Below are positions 53,095 to 62,719 of a DNA stretch of 64,000 bases, one piece after another; position 1 is the first letter of the stretch; each line of letters starts with the position of its first letter. The stretch is from Bacteroidales bacterium. GTDB taxonomy: Bacteria > Bacteroidota > Bacteroidia > Bacteroidales > UBA12077. Made by a program: the position numbers and the translations under genes. The notes below the pieces were generated by a model. The model worked only from the letters and a program-made list of their open reading frames with translations. It did not search any database and was not told where the DNA came from. The stretch spans positions 57,367 through 121,366 of the forward strand of contig JAHOYT010000005.1 in assembly GCA_019038645.1 (NCBI GenBank). The letters run 5' to 3'.

Positions 53095-54006
53095 TTAATT
53101 ACTTGTACTAAATAAATGATCCATTATTTCCTTTGATGTCTGAATAGTTCTAATAATAGGAGGGGCTTCTGAAGTATTTTGCAGATCAAAGTTTTGACAG
53201 GAATTAATGAAACCCAACATTTCGGCTTTTAATGTATCTTCAGTTTTCCCGGTAAATTCACTTCTTATTATTTGTCCATTGTCAAATTTGTATTTTACAG
53301 CAAAATTTCGAATGAAATCAACATCTACTGTTGTTTCTGCCTGATAAAACAATATTTTATTAGTCTCATTTGTTGAAATATTATTAAACTTCATATTTAA
53401 TACTGCCCCGTTATCGTAATCAACCCGAACATGAATAAGACTAAAATGATTTATTTCAACAGGTAATGTTACAACTGACACTTTTTTAATTCCGGAATTG
53501 ATATGTTGACTTGCAATGTTTAAATTATTTAAAATCTCCTCAAAATAATCTGTATTTCTAATAAGAGAACTATAACATTTATTTATTTCAATTAATTTGG
53601 GATTTGTTAGATAGTCTCCGACTTCAAGATATACAGAAGAAAATGATTTGGATAACTTTAACTGAATTCTGGTTCGCGCTTCAAATGCTACTTTATAAAG
53701 ATGTTTTATTTCCTGAATTGTTAATCCGGAAATATCTTCAATAAAGATATGGCATGATTTTTTTAATGCATCCAGAGCAAAATCATAGTTCGGTTTTAAG
53801 GTGCCGGCAAAATAAATAGCTCCAACTTTTTCAATAAGTTCGTTTGCAGAATTATAAAGATTTTTATTAAAACTCCTGCTTATAGGCATTATTTCTTCAG
53901 TGTGTGGTGAAAATAACCCATGCAGATTTTTTTTCAGAGCGTTATTTATTAAAGAAAAATGATCATTGTCCTTAACTGAATTGATGCCAATAATACCTAT
54001 TTTCAT
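53095..54006 (-). CDS. Degenerate Gfo/Idh/MocA-like protein
   Basis: 303 residues with the order of a Gfo/Idh/MocA oxidoreductase: an N-terminal strand-loop (MKIGIIGINSVK), a AIYFAGTLKPNYDFALDALK segment equivalent to the substrate-dinucleotide region, and a C-terminal beta-sheet domain. The GxGxxG loop is not intact (GIIGINSVKDND), and the catalytic EKP motif reads FIEDISG, so the lysine is missing. It probably binds but does not oxidise a substrate, or has a scaffolding role. Many Bacteroidota have such divergent members near the sugar-transferase or pcm genes. The assignment is moderate. Confidence 0.65.
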   Translation of the reverse strand: MKIGIIGINSVKDNDHFSLINNALKKNLHGLFSPHTEEIMPISRSFNKNLYNSANELIEKVGAIYFAGTLKPNYDFALDALKKSCHIFIEDISGLTIQEIKHLYKVAFEARTRIQLKLSKSFSSVYLEVGDYLTNPKLIEINKCYSSLIRNTDYFEEILNNLNIASQHINSGIKKVSVVTLPVEINHFSLIHVRVDYDNGAVLNMKFNNISTNETNKILFYQAETTVDVDFIRNFAVKYKFDNGQIIRSEFTGKTEDTLKAEMLGFINSCQNFDLQNTSEAPPIIRTIQTSKEIMDHLFSTSN

Positions 54007-54212
54007 AATTATAGTTTAATATTTATACAAACTTAATTTATTTAAGAATTTAGAATAAAGTTAGATACGCTTATTTATTAACTAAATTATGTTGATAACC
54101 TGAAAAACAAGTTTGTGATTTACTTCTAATAGTTAAATTATCAGTTAAAAATTATGTTTTAAAGATTTTCCATTTAATAATTATATATGATTTAATATTA
54201 AATTATCTTCTT

Positions 54213-54243
54213 TTGATTATTGATAATTGTTCTGTTATCTTTA
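54213..54243 (+). promoter_or_regulatory. Probable pcm promoter
   Basis: TTG at 54213-54215, a 20-nt spacer and TATCTTTA at 54236-54243, one base off TAnnTTTG. Leader to pcm of about 25 nt. Confidence 0.45.
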
Positions 54244-54274
54244 CGAGTACCATTTAGATTGGAATATTGTGTAA

Positions 54275-54916
54275 ATGACAGATACATACAGACATAAAGG
54301 ACTGCGAAAAAAGCTGGTTGATACCATAAAAGAAAAAGGCATTAAAGATACAAGAATACTGGAGGCTGTAGGAAAGATTCCACGGCATCATTTTATGGAC
54401 AGTAGTTTTATTGAGTTTGCATATCGTGATCAGGCATTTCCCATTGGATCCGGACAAACTATATCACAACCATATACCGTTGCTTTTCAAACTGAATTAT
54501 TGCAGATTGAAAAACATAATAAAATACTGGAGGTTGGCACCGGCTCCGGATATCAATGTGCAATATTACTTGAGTTAGGTACAAAAGTTTTTACTATTGA
54601 GCGATATCGTGAGCTTTATTTAAAATCCAGAGCATTATTATCTGATATGGGTTATAAACCATATTTCTTTTATGGCGATGGATATGCTGGTCTGCCAAAT
54701 CATGGACCGTTCGATAGAATTTTAATAACAGCAGGAGCTCCTGAAATTCCTGAAGAATTGTTAAAACAATTAAAAATAGGTGGACGCATGGTGATTCCGG
54801 TTGGTGGGTCTGGTGGTCAGGTTATGATGCTGATAGAACGTATTGGCGAAAATGAATACAAAGAGTCAAAACATGGATATTTCGCTTTTGTTCCAATGCT
54901 AAAAGGGAAACAATAA
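54275..54916 (+). CDS. pcm: Protein-L-isoaspartate O-methyltransferase
   Basis: Repairs isoaspartyl residues in damaged proteins with SAM. The 213 residues have the PCMT signatures: the N-terminal helix and IPRHHFM, DQAFPIGSGQTISQPYTVAF, motif I VGTGSGYQCAILLELG, VFTIERYREL and the FDRILITAGAPEIPE loop, then GGRMVIPVG. ATG 54275 is preceded by a probable promoter. The metallo-beta-lactamase-fold gene starts 15 nt after the stop, so the two form an operon. Confidence 0.95.
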   Translation: MTDTYRHKGLRKKLVDTIKEKGIKDTRILEAVGKIPRHHFMDSSFIEFAYRDQAFPIGSGQTISQPYTVAFQTELLQIEKHNKILEVGTGSGYQCAILLELGTKVFTIERYRELYLKSRALLSDMGYKPYFFYGDGYAGLPNHGPFDRILITAGAPEIPEELLKQLKIGGRMVIPVGGSGGQVMMLIERIGENEYKESKHGYFAFVPMLKGKQ

Positions 54917-54931
54917 TTTAATATATTAAAT

Positions 54932-55567
54932 ATGATAAAAATTAAAATATTTGTATTTAATCCTTTTCAGGAAAATACTTTTTTGTTGTACGACGAATCA
55001 AATGAATGTATAATAATTGATGCAGGTTGTAATGAAGAGAAAGAGTTTAAAGAAATTGACAGTTTTATTTCGGAGAATAATCTGTCGGTAAAAAAGATTA
55101 TTAATACACATTGTCATATCGATCATATAATGGGGAATGCCTATTTAGTTAATAAATATAAAGTTCCTTCAATTGCTCATCAGGAAGATATGCCATTACT
55201 TGAACGTTCAAATGATATGGCTATGGCATTTGGATTTAACGTTCAACAGCCTCCGGTTCCGGATAAATTTGTGGATGATGGCGACGAGATCAAATTCGGT
55301 AATACAACATTGCAGGTTAAGCATGTTCCCGGTCATTCCCCTGGCAGCATTGCCCTTTATAATGAACAGGAGCAATTCGTTATTGTAGGAGATGTTTTAT
55401 TTAAAAGAGGTATTGGAAGAACGGATCTTCCTGGTGGCGATTACGACACTCTAATTGCAAGTATTAAGAATAAACTATTCACCTTGAACAATGATGTGGT
55501 AGTGTATTCAGGTCATGGGGAAAATACTACAATTGCACAGGAAAAAAGCGAAAATCCATATTTTTAA
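54932..55567 (+). CDS. Metallo-beta-lactamase-fold hydrolase (glyoxalase II-like)
   Basis: 211 residues. The zinc motif H60-x-H62-x-D64-H65 is in THCHIDH. A further His lies in HVPGHSPGS, an Asp in IVGDVLFKRGIGRTDLPGGDY and a final His in YSGHGENT. This matches the compact Bacteroidota YcbL-like or hydroxyacylglutathione hydrolase relatives. The substrate is not certain because the C-terminal glutathione-binding domain is absent. It is co-transcribed with pcm. Confidence 0.92.
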   Translation: MIKIKIFVFNPFQENTFLLYDESNECIIIDAGCNEEKEFKEIDSFISENNLSVKKIINTHCHIDHIMGNAYLVNKYKVPSIAHQEDMPLLERSNDMAMAFGFNVQQPPVPDKFVDDGDEIKFGNTTLQVKHVPGHSPGSIALYNEQEQFVIVGDVLFKRGIGRTDLPGGDYDTLIASIKNKLFTLNNDVVVYSGHGENTTIAQEKSENPYF

Positions 55568-55725
55568 TGGGTCTGGTTAAGGCCTGAACAATAGCTTTTT
55601 AACGTTGTTTTATAAAATTCTGATCCTGTAAATACCATTCAATTTTTAATATTGAATCTTTAATGTTATTTTTAACTCTGAAAAAAAATAAACATATATA
55701 TCATACAATTTAATAACTTAATAAC

Positions 55726-58620
55726 ATGGCACTAGATAATTTTATTAAACGTCACAATGGTCCACGAGATCACGAGATTGTTAAAATGGCTGAAAAAATT
55801 GGTGTTTCCGGTTTAGATGAATTAATTGATAAAACAGTTCCTTCGTCAATCAGACTTGAAAACCCAATGAATTTAAAAAAAGGTATTAGCGAGTTCGAAT
55901 ATTCAAAAAAGTTAAGAGCAATTGCAGCTAAAAACAAGTTGTATAAAACTTATATCGGATTAGGATATTATGATACAATAACCCCGGCAGTTATTTTACG
56001 AAATATTTTGGAAAACCCAAGTTGGTATACTTCTTATACACCATATCAGGCAGAGATTTCGCAAGGTCGTTTAGAAGCCTTATTAAATTTCCAGACTGTA
56101 GTTATGAATCTTACCGGAATGGAGCTTGCAAATGCTTCCTTGTTAGACGAAGGAACTTCAGCTTCTGAAGCAATGATCATGCTTTTTAATGGACGACCCA
56201 GAGCACAGGCTAAGGCTGGTGCAAATGTTTTCTTTATTGATAAAAATGTGTTTCCACAAACTATCGATGTAATTGAAACAAGAGCAATTCCTTTAGGCAT
56301 TGAAATAGTAAAAGGCGATTACAAAAATATTGAATTGAACGATAAGGTATTTGGTGCTATAGTTCAGTATCCTACTGCTGACGGAAAAATTGAAGATTAT
56401 AAAGATTTTGTAGCGAAAGCTCATGAGAATAATACTGCAGTTGCAGTTGCTGCCGATTTAATGAGCTTAGTTCTTTTAACACCTCCTGGTGAATGGGGCG
56501 CTGATGTTGTTGTAGGTTCAACTCAGCGATTTGGTATTCCTATGGGTTATGGAGGACCGCATGCAGGTTATTTTGCAACATCAGAAAAGTATAAGAGAAG
56601 TATTCCTGGTCGTATAATAGGTATTTCAAAAGATTCTCAGGATAAACTTGCTTTGCGTATGGCACTTCAAACACGCGAGCAACATATTAAGCGCGAGCGA
56701 GCTACTTCAAACATTTGTACTGCTCAGGCATTATTAGCTACAATGGCTGGTATGTATGCAGTGTATCACGGAGCAGATGGCTTAAAGCGTATAGCAATGC
56801 ATATTCATAACATGGCTGTAATACTTAATGAAAAGATACTGGGGTTAGGCTATAAACAAGAGAATAAAGACTTTTTCGATACTTTAAAGATAAATTTAGG
56901 TAATGTAAAATCTGCTGATATTAAAAAATTAGCCCTTGAAAGAGAAATTAATTTCCATTATATCGATGATAATACTATAGGAATTAGTACTGATGAAACA
57001 ACATTAATCGAAGATGTAAATAATGTTATTGAAATATTTGCAATTGCTTCAGGTAAACAGGTTGATAAATTAACGCAGGTTCCAAATCAAATAACTTTTG
57101 ATAATAAATTTAAACGTAGCAGCGAATTTCTGACAGTTGATACTTTTAATCGCTATCGTTCAGAAACTGAAATGATGCGTTACATCAAAAAACTGGAAAG
57201 AAAAGATTTTTCATTAACTCATTCAATGATTTCTTTAGGTTCATGTACTATGAAACTGAATGCATCAACCGAAATGTTTGCAATGAGCTGGCCTGAATTC
57301 GGAGGAATACATCCTTTTGTTCCTGTTAATCAGGCTGAAGGTTATCATCAGTTATTTAAAGAATTAGAAGATGATTTAAAAATCATAACAGGTTTCGATG
57401 CTATATCATTCCAGCCTAATTCCGGAGCGGCGGGAGAGTATGCAGGTTTAATGGTTATACGTGAGTATCATCTTGAGCATGGACAAGGACACCGGAATGT
57501 AGCTCTTATTCCTTCATCTGCACATGGAACAAATCCTGCAAGTGCTGTTATGGCGGGAATGGAAGTTGTAGTTGTTGATTGTGACGAAAACGGAAATATC
57601 GATATCGAAGATTTGCGAAAGAAAGCAGAAGAACATAAAGAAAATCTTTCATCATGGATGGTTACATATCCGTCTACTCATGGTGTTTTCGAAAGCAAAA
57701 TAAAAGAGATGAACGAAATTGTTCATCAAAATGGTGGATTAGTATATATGGATGGCGCAAATATGAATGCACAACTTGGATTAACAAATCCAGCTAGTAT
57801 TGGTGCTGATGTTTGCCATCTGAATTTACATAAAACTTTTGCAATACCGCACGGTGGAGGAGGACCTGGAGTTGGACCTATAGGTGTTGCCAAACATCTG
57901 GTTCCTTATTTACCATCTAATCCGATTGTAAAGATTGGTGGCGAAAAGGCCATTAAAGCTATTTCAGCTGCTCCCTGGGGAAGCGCCAGTGTTTTAACTA
58001 TTTCACATGCATTTATTAAAATGATGGGTGGCGAAGGATTAACCAGTGTAAGTAAAATTGCAATCCTTAATGCAAATTATCTTGCAGCATCATTAAAGAA
58101 ATATTACGATATTCTTTATACCGGAGAAACAGGTTTCGTTGCTCACGAAATGATCGTGGACTGCCGTAACTTTAAAGCAATGGCAAATATAACAGAAGCT
58201 GATATTGCTAAACGTTTAATGGATTATGGATTTCATGCTCCTACTTTATCATTTCCTGTTCATGGAACTTTAATGGTTGAACCAACCGAAAGTGAATCAC
58301 TTCAGGAGCTTGATCGATTTGTTGATTCATTGATCTCTATTTACAAGGAGATTATTGATGTTAAAGAAGGAAAAGCTGATGCGGAAAATAATGTTTTAAG
58401 AAATGCTCCGCATACTCAGGAAGTTGTTGTTTCTAATAATTGGGAAAGACCTTACGAAAGAGAGCAAGCTGCGTTCCCATTGGATTGGGTTCGGGAAAAT
58501 AAATTCTGGCCTGCTGTGGGTCGTATTAATGATGGCTATGGAGACCGAAACTTAATGTGTACTTGTGCTCCAATTGAAGAGTATCGGGAAGGTAAATTTA
58601 CTTTTGAATCAGTGAAATAA
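55726..58620 (+). CDS. gcvP: Glycine dehydrogenase (decarboxylating), P-protein
   Basis: 964 residues, the single-chain form with both halves fused. The N-terminal half has the inactive PLP fold (YTPYQAEISQGRLEALLNFQ, GSTQRFGIPMGYGGPHAGYF). The C-terminal half has the PLP lysine K703 in CHLNLHKTFAIPHGGGGPG and PSSAHGTNPASAVMAGM. It decarboxylates glycine and passes the aminomethyl group to H-protein. gcvT and gcvH are not in the window. It ends with a strong terminator. Confidence 0.98.
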   Translation: MALDNFIKRHNGPRDHEIVKMAEKIGVSGLDELIDKTVPSSIRLENPMNLKKGISEFEYSKKLRAIAAKNKLYKTYIGLGYYDTITPAVILRNILENPSWYTSYTPYQAEISQGRLEALLNFQTVVMNLTGMELANASLLDEGTSASEAMIMLFNGRPRAQAKAGANVFFIDKNVFPQTIDVIETRAIPLGIEIVKGDYKNIELNDKVFGAIVQYPTADGKIEDYKDFVAKAHENNTAVAVAADLMSLVLLTPPGEWGADVVVGSTQRFGIPMGYGGPHAGYFATSEKYKRSIPGRIIGISKDSQDKLALRMALQTREQHIKRERATSNICTAQALLATMAGMYAVYHGADGLKRIAMHIHNMAVILNEKILGLGYKQENKDFFDTLKINLGNVKSADIKKLALEREINFHYIDDNTIGISTDETTLIEDVNNVIEIFAIASGKQVDKLTQVPNQITFDNKFKRSSEFLTVDTFNRYRSETEMMRYIKKLERKDFSLTHSMISLGSCTMKLNASTEMFAMSWPEFGGIHPFVPVNQAEGYHQLFKELEDDLKIITGFDAISFQPNSGAAGEYAGLMVIREYHLEHGQGHRNVALIPSSAHGTNPASAVMAGMEVVVVDCDENGNIDIEDLRKKAEEHKENLSSWMVTYPSTHGVFESKIKEMNEIVHQNGGLVYMDGANMNAQLGLTNPASIGADVCHLNLHKTFAIPHGGGGPGVGPIGVAKHLVPYLPSNPIVKIGGEKAIKAISAAPWGSASVLTISHAFIKMMGGEGLTSVSKIAILNANYLAASLKKYYDILYTGETGFVAHEMIVDCRNFKAMANITEADIAKRLMDYGFHAPTLSFPVHGTLMVEPTESESLQELDRFVDSLISIYKEIIDVKEGKADAENNVLRNAPHTQEVVVSNNWERPYEREQAAFPLDWVRENKFWPAVGRINDGYGDRNLMCTCAPIEEYREGKFTFESVK

Positions 58621-58641
58621 ATTATAGAAGAAAAAATTAGT

Positions 58642-58677
58642 ACCGGTAAAGAAATTATCTTTGCCGGTATTTTTTTG
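58642..58677 (+). terminator. Rho-independent terminator of gcvP
   Basis: ACCGGTAAAGA (58642-58652), AATTA loop, TCTTTGCCGGT (58658-58668, one G-T pair), then T to 58677. Confidence 0.93.
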
Positions 58678-58781
58678 ATCCCGAAAATTATTACATAAAT
58701 AGAAATACAAAAACTTAATTAAAAAGCTATCTTTAAAATTCAAAATTTATTTTTTGAAAATTGATTCTTTAAAAACTTGTT

Positions 58782-60635
58782 ATGAGCATTTTAACTAGAA
58801 TTTTTATAACTTTAGTATTAGTATCCTATTCAATTTGTTTAGTTGCTCAAACTCCAGATGCAGAATTAGTTTATCATGAGACTAAAATTCAAGTAAAAAG
58901 GGATAATCTTCATAAGACAGTCCTTTTTGAAATTAAGATTAATAACAGGGCTGGAGATAAGTATACGGATGTTGTCATTCAATATTCATCGATGCGTAAG
59001 GTCTCAAACATAAATGCAATTGTAAAAGACAGCAATGGTAAAATAGTAAAAAAACTAAAAAAGGGTGATATAGAAGATAGAAGTGCATTTTCGGATTATT
59101 TTTATGAAGATGAATTTGTAAAAGAATTTACATTAAGGCATAATATATATCCATATACACTCTCTTATTCATATGAAATTGAGCAAAATGAATTTATTTT
59201 TATTGATTATTGGCTACCTGTATTAGATTATGATATACCTACTTTGAAAGCTAAACTATTTTTGAAAATACCCGTTGGATATAATATTGAATATACTGAG
59301 CAATTTGTAAATAAACCTAAGGTAGATTCTTTAGATTTCAATAATCAATATACATGGGAAACAGATTATACAGATTTGATGGAGCCTGAAATTGCTTCAC
59401 CTCCGAGTAGTAATTTCTTACCAAAAGTTGTTATTGTGCCAAAGGAATTTAATTATTCTGTTGATGGGTCTTTTGATAGTTGGGTTAGTTTTGGAAATTG
59501 GCAAAATAAGTTAAATAAGAATTTGTCAGATTTAACTGAAAGTGATTCACGACATATATTAAGTTTGGTAGAAGGCATAAGTGATGAAAAGGAAAAGGTT
59601 AAAATATTGTATCATTATTTACAGGATAATACAAGATATATTAATGTTTCAATAGAAACAGGTGGTCTCAAACCATACCCGGCTTCTTATGTTGCCGAAA
59701 ACAAGTATGGAGATTGTAAAGCCTTATCAAATTATTTTATTGCAGTACTAAATGTTATAGGAATTGATGCTTATTACACAAAAGTATTCGCAGGAGATAA
59801 AATTGAAAAAGTTAATAAAGAGTTTCCCTCGCATCAATCTAACCATATAATTTTAAACATTCCACTCTTAAATGATACTATTTGGTTGGATTGTACAAGT
59901 GATGGACCATTTGGTTATCAGGGTACTTTTACGCAAAATAGAGACGCATTTGTTATTTGTGATAATAATAGCCATTTTCAAAGAACTCCATCGTTAAATA
60001 ATAATGATGTTCTGGAAACCAGGAATATTAAAGTTTATACCTATCAAAATGAAAAAGCAAGAGCTCATTTTTACAATGCATATAAAGGAGAAGATTATGA
60101 ATTTATACACTATTTGAATAATTCAATTAATGAGACCAGAAGAAATCAAATCATAAAAAAATATTACGTGGAATCAGATTTCGAAGCTGATGAAATTGTC
60201 GTAAAAGAATTATTTAGAGATTCCGCAGAAATTCAGTTATCGTATACCGCTGAGTCAAATAATATTTATAAAAGGTATGGCAACGAAATAATAGTAGAAG
60301 TATTAGCTATTAATACACCAAATTTTGAAAAACCTGGCAAAAGGAAACTTCCGGTTCAACTAAATTATCCTGTTTATAAAATCGATACTCTTGAATATGA
60401 AATTATTGATGGTTATCAAATTACAAATACGTTAGTGAATAGATGCATCGAAACTAAATACGGTAAGTATAATATAGAATTTCATCAAAAAAGTAATATA
60501 GTGCTAATAATAAAAGAGTTCTTGCTTAATTCAGGTAACTATACTATAAGTGAATATAAAGGCCTTTACGATTTTATTCAAGAAGTAAATACAATTGAAA
60601 AAAACAATTATATTGTCACTGAAAAAAAGAATTGA
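58782..60635 (+). CDS. DUF3857 / transglutaminase-like protein with intact catalytic triad
   Basis: 617 residues, signal peptide ending LVAQ. A DUF3857 beta-rich region (~30-220) precedes a transglutaminase-like domain in which the Cys-His-Asp triad is readable: C312 in KYGDCKALSNYF, H355 in QSNHIILN and D370 in IWLDCTSDG. DUF3857 proteins of Bacteroidota are periplasmic or secreted; the cross-linking or protease activity and substrate are unknown. TATCTTTA, one base off the -7 consensus, lies at 58728-58735. A paralogue follows 2 nt downstream. Confidence 0.88.
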   Translation: MSILTRIFITLVLVSYSICLVAQTPDAELVYHETKIQVKRDNLHKTVLFEIKINNRAGDKYTDVVIQYSSMRKVSNINAIVKDSNGKIVKKLKKGDIEDRSAFSDYFYEDEFVKEFTLRHNIYPYTLSYSYEIEQNEFIFIDYWLPVLDYDIPTLKAKLFLKIPVGYNIEYTEQFVNKPKVDSLDFNNQYTWETDYTDLMEPEIASPPSSNFLPKVVIVPKEFNYSVDGSFDSWVSFGNWQNKLNKNLSDLTESDSRHILSLVEGISDEKEKVKILYHYLQDNTRYINVSIETGGLKPYPASYVAENKYGDCKALSNYFIAVLNVIGIDAYYTKVFAGDKIEKVNKEFPSHQSNHIILNIPLLNDTIWLDCTSDGPFGYQGTFTQNRDAFVICDNNSHFQRTPSLNNNDVLETRNIKVYTYQNEKARAHFYNAYKGEDYEFIHYLNNSINETRRNQIIKKYYVESDFEADEIVVKELFRDSAEIQLSYTAESNNIYKRYGNEIIVEVLAINTPNFEKPGKRKLPVQLNYPVYKIDTLEYEIIDGYQITNTLVNRCIETKYGKYNIEFHQKSNIVLIIKEFLLNSGNYTISEYKGLYDFIQEVNTIEKNNYIVTEKKN

Positions 60636-60637
60636 TT

Positions 60638-62611
60638 ATGAGATTAATAAAAACATTGTTACTGTTCGTACTAATTATGCAACAAGCAATACTTTTGGCG
60701 CAGAATTTACCAAAAAAGTTTGGAAATATTACTGCTGCTGAAATTAAAATGACGGAATATGTCAATGATAAATCTGCAGAAGCAGTTGTTTTATTTGATG
60801 CCGGGAAATCACATTTTGTTTTAAATAATTCATTTGAAGTTCTTTTTGAAAAAACTAAGAGAATTAAAATCTTGTCTGAAGCTGGATTAGAATGGGCCGA
60901 GGTAGAAATTCCATATTATCATGAAGGAGGAGCATTTGAAACTATTTATGATCTCGAAGCTTATACATATAATTTTGTAAACGGGAAGATTACTAAAACA
61001 AAACTCAATACTAAAAATTGCTATGATGAAAAAATAAATAGATATTGGATGGTAAAGAAATTTGCTTTTCCAAATGTTAAAGAGGGCTCAATATTAGAAT
61101 ACAGATATAAGATAAAATCGCAATATGTTTCGCAGATGCGTGATTGGGAATTTCAATCTCAAATACCGGTATTGAGAAGTGAATATGAGGTAAGAATGAT
61201 TCCGTTTTGCAATTATACCTGGCTTTTACAGGGTGCTAACAAATTTGATATGCAGAAATCTTATGAAGATAGAAGCAGAAAAAGGTATTTTGGACCTCCG
61301 GATGGACGTGGAGGTAATATATATCACGATATGGTTTATATATTTGGAATGAAGAACATTCCGGCATTTAAAGATGAAGAATATATAACATCTAAAAATG
61401 ATTATATAATTAAACTTGATTTTCAGCTATCTAACTTATATTATTTAAGTGGTGCGAAAATAGATTATTTAACCACATGGCCGGATTTAATTGAAGAACT
61501 AAGTAAGAAAGACGATTTTGGAAAGTATTTAAAAAAGAGTACTAAATTAGCTCCAAAACTAATTGATTTAGATGCGATTGAGAATAAAACTTCTGAAGAA
61601 AAATTTGAATTTATTCTTAATTATGTTAAAGCAAACTATAATTGGGATCAGAAAAATGCAAGATACACAAACAAATCTGTTGGTGATTTTATTAAAGATA
61701 AGCATGGTAATAGTGCTGAAATAAATTTATTTACTGTAGGTCTACTTAACGCAGGCGGGGTGAAAGCATTTCCAATATGGTCCAGTACACGTTCGCACGG
61801 TAAAATTAGATATAACTATCCGTACAGGCATTTCTTTAACTACGTATTAATTGGTGCGCAAATTAACGGGGAAATAATACTTTCAGATGCAACGGAAGTA
61901 TTATGCTTAAACAATAGAATACCAACCAGGTGTATTAACGATCGGGGACTTCCGGTGACAACTGAAATTGAAGGTTGGACAGGACTTCAGTGCGATTTTA
62001 CATCCGAAATAGAAACAAATTTATTTATTAATCTAATAGATTCTGATATACATGTAAAAGTAGAAAAGAGTGCAACTGAATATAGTGCGTATTCTTTCAG
62101 AAAAAGTTATGGAGATGATAAAGAGGGAATTTTAGAAAGCCTTGGAGAAAAAGGTTATAGTGTTAGTGATTCATCTTTAATTGTTGAAAATCAATATGAT
62201 GTTAAAAAACCATATGTTTTGAAATACCATGTTAACAATATAGCAGAAAATATAAACAATAAAGTTTATATTTCTCCATTTTTAAATGAGCCCTTTTCAG
62301 ATAATCCTTTAAAGCAAAAGACCCGCACATATCCAATTGATATGACATATCCTAAGAAAAGAGTTTACAATTCAAATATTAAAATCCCAAATGGATACCA
62401 GGTTGATTATTTACCGGAAGATTACATAATTAAAAATGATTTATTTGAACTTACTTATAAAGTAAATAAAAGTGATATAGATGTTAATATATCCTTTGTT
62501 TATAATTTCAAAAAATCTGTTTATTCATCCAGGGATTATTCTAAAATAAAGTTCTATTTTAATGAAATTGTTAAAAAGGGAAATGAAAAGATAGTGTTAT
62601 TAAAAATTTGA
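60638..62611 (+). CDS. DUF3857 / transglutaminase-like protein without catalytic residues
   Basis: 657 residues, signal peptide ending ILLAQ. It has the same DUF3857 plus transglutaminase arrangement as the gene before it. At the positions of the triad it reads S359 in KHGNSAEINLF (Cys to Ser) and Y402 in FFNYVLIG (His to Tyr), while the Asp is kept (D417 in ILSDATEV). It is therefore likely to be catalytically dead and to act as a partner or decoy of the upstream active protein. ATG 60638 starts the signal peptide; TTG 60632 overlaps the preceding stop. Confidence 0.85.
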   Translation: MRLIKTLLLFVLIMQQAILLAQNLPKKFGNITAAEIKMTEYVNDKSAEAVVLFDAGKSHFVLNNSFEVLFEKTKRIKILSEAGLEWAEVEIPYYHEGGAFETIYDLEAYTYNFVNGKITKTKLNTKNCYDEKINRYWMVKKFAFPNVKEGSILEYRYKIKSQYVSQMRDWEFQSQIPVLRSEYEVRMIPFCNYTWLLQGANKFDMQKSYEDRSRKRYFGPPDGRGGNIYHDMVYIFGMKNIPAFKDEEYITSKNDYIIKLDFQLSNLYYLSGAKIDYLTTWPDLIEELSKKDDFGKYLKKSTKLAPKLIDLDAIENKTSEEKFEFILNYVKANYNWDQKNARYTNKSVGDFIKDKHGNSAEINLFTVGLLNAGGVKAFPIWSSTRSHGKIRYNYPYRHFFNYVLIGAQINGEIILSDATEVLCLNNRIPTRCINDRGLPVTTEIEGWTGLQCDFTSEIETNLFINLIDSDIHVKVEKSATEYSAYSFRKSYGDDKEGILESLGEKGYSVSDSSLIVENQYDVKKPYVLKYHVNNIAENINNKVYISPFLNEPFSDNPLKQKTRTYPIDMTYPKKRVYNSNIKIPNGYQVDYLPEDYIIKNDLFELTYKVNKSDIDVNISFVYNFKKSVYSSRDYSKIKFYFNEIVKKGNEKIVLLKI

Positions 62612-62719
62612 TTGGTATTGTCCCAAAGTTTTCGCCCTTCGTAATTTTTTTTGAGTGGAAGGTAACCGAAATAATATTTCATTGAAGAGGAATAGATTGA
62701 TAAGCTTAGGTCTTCTTTT

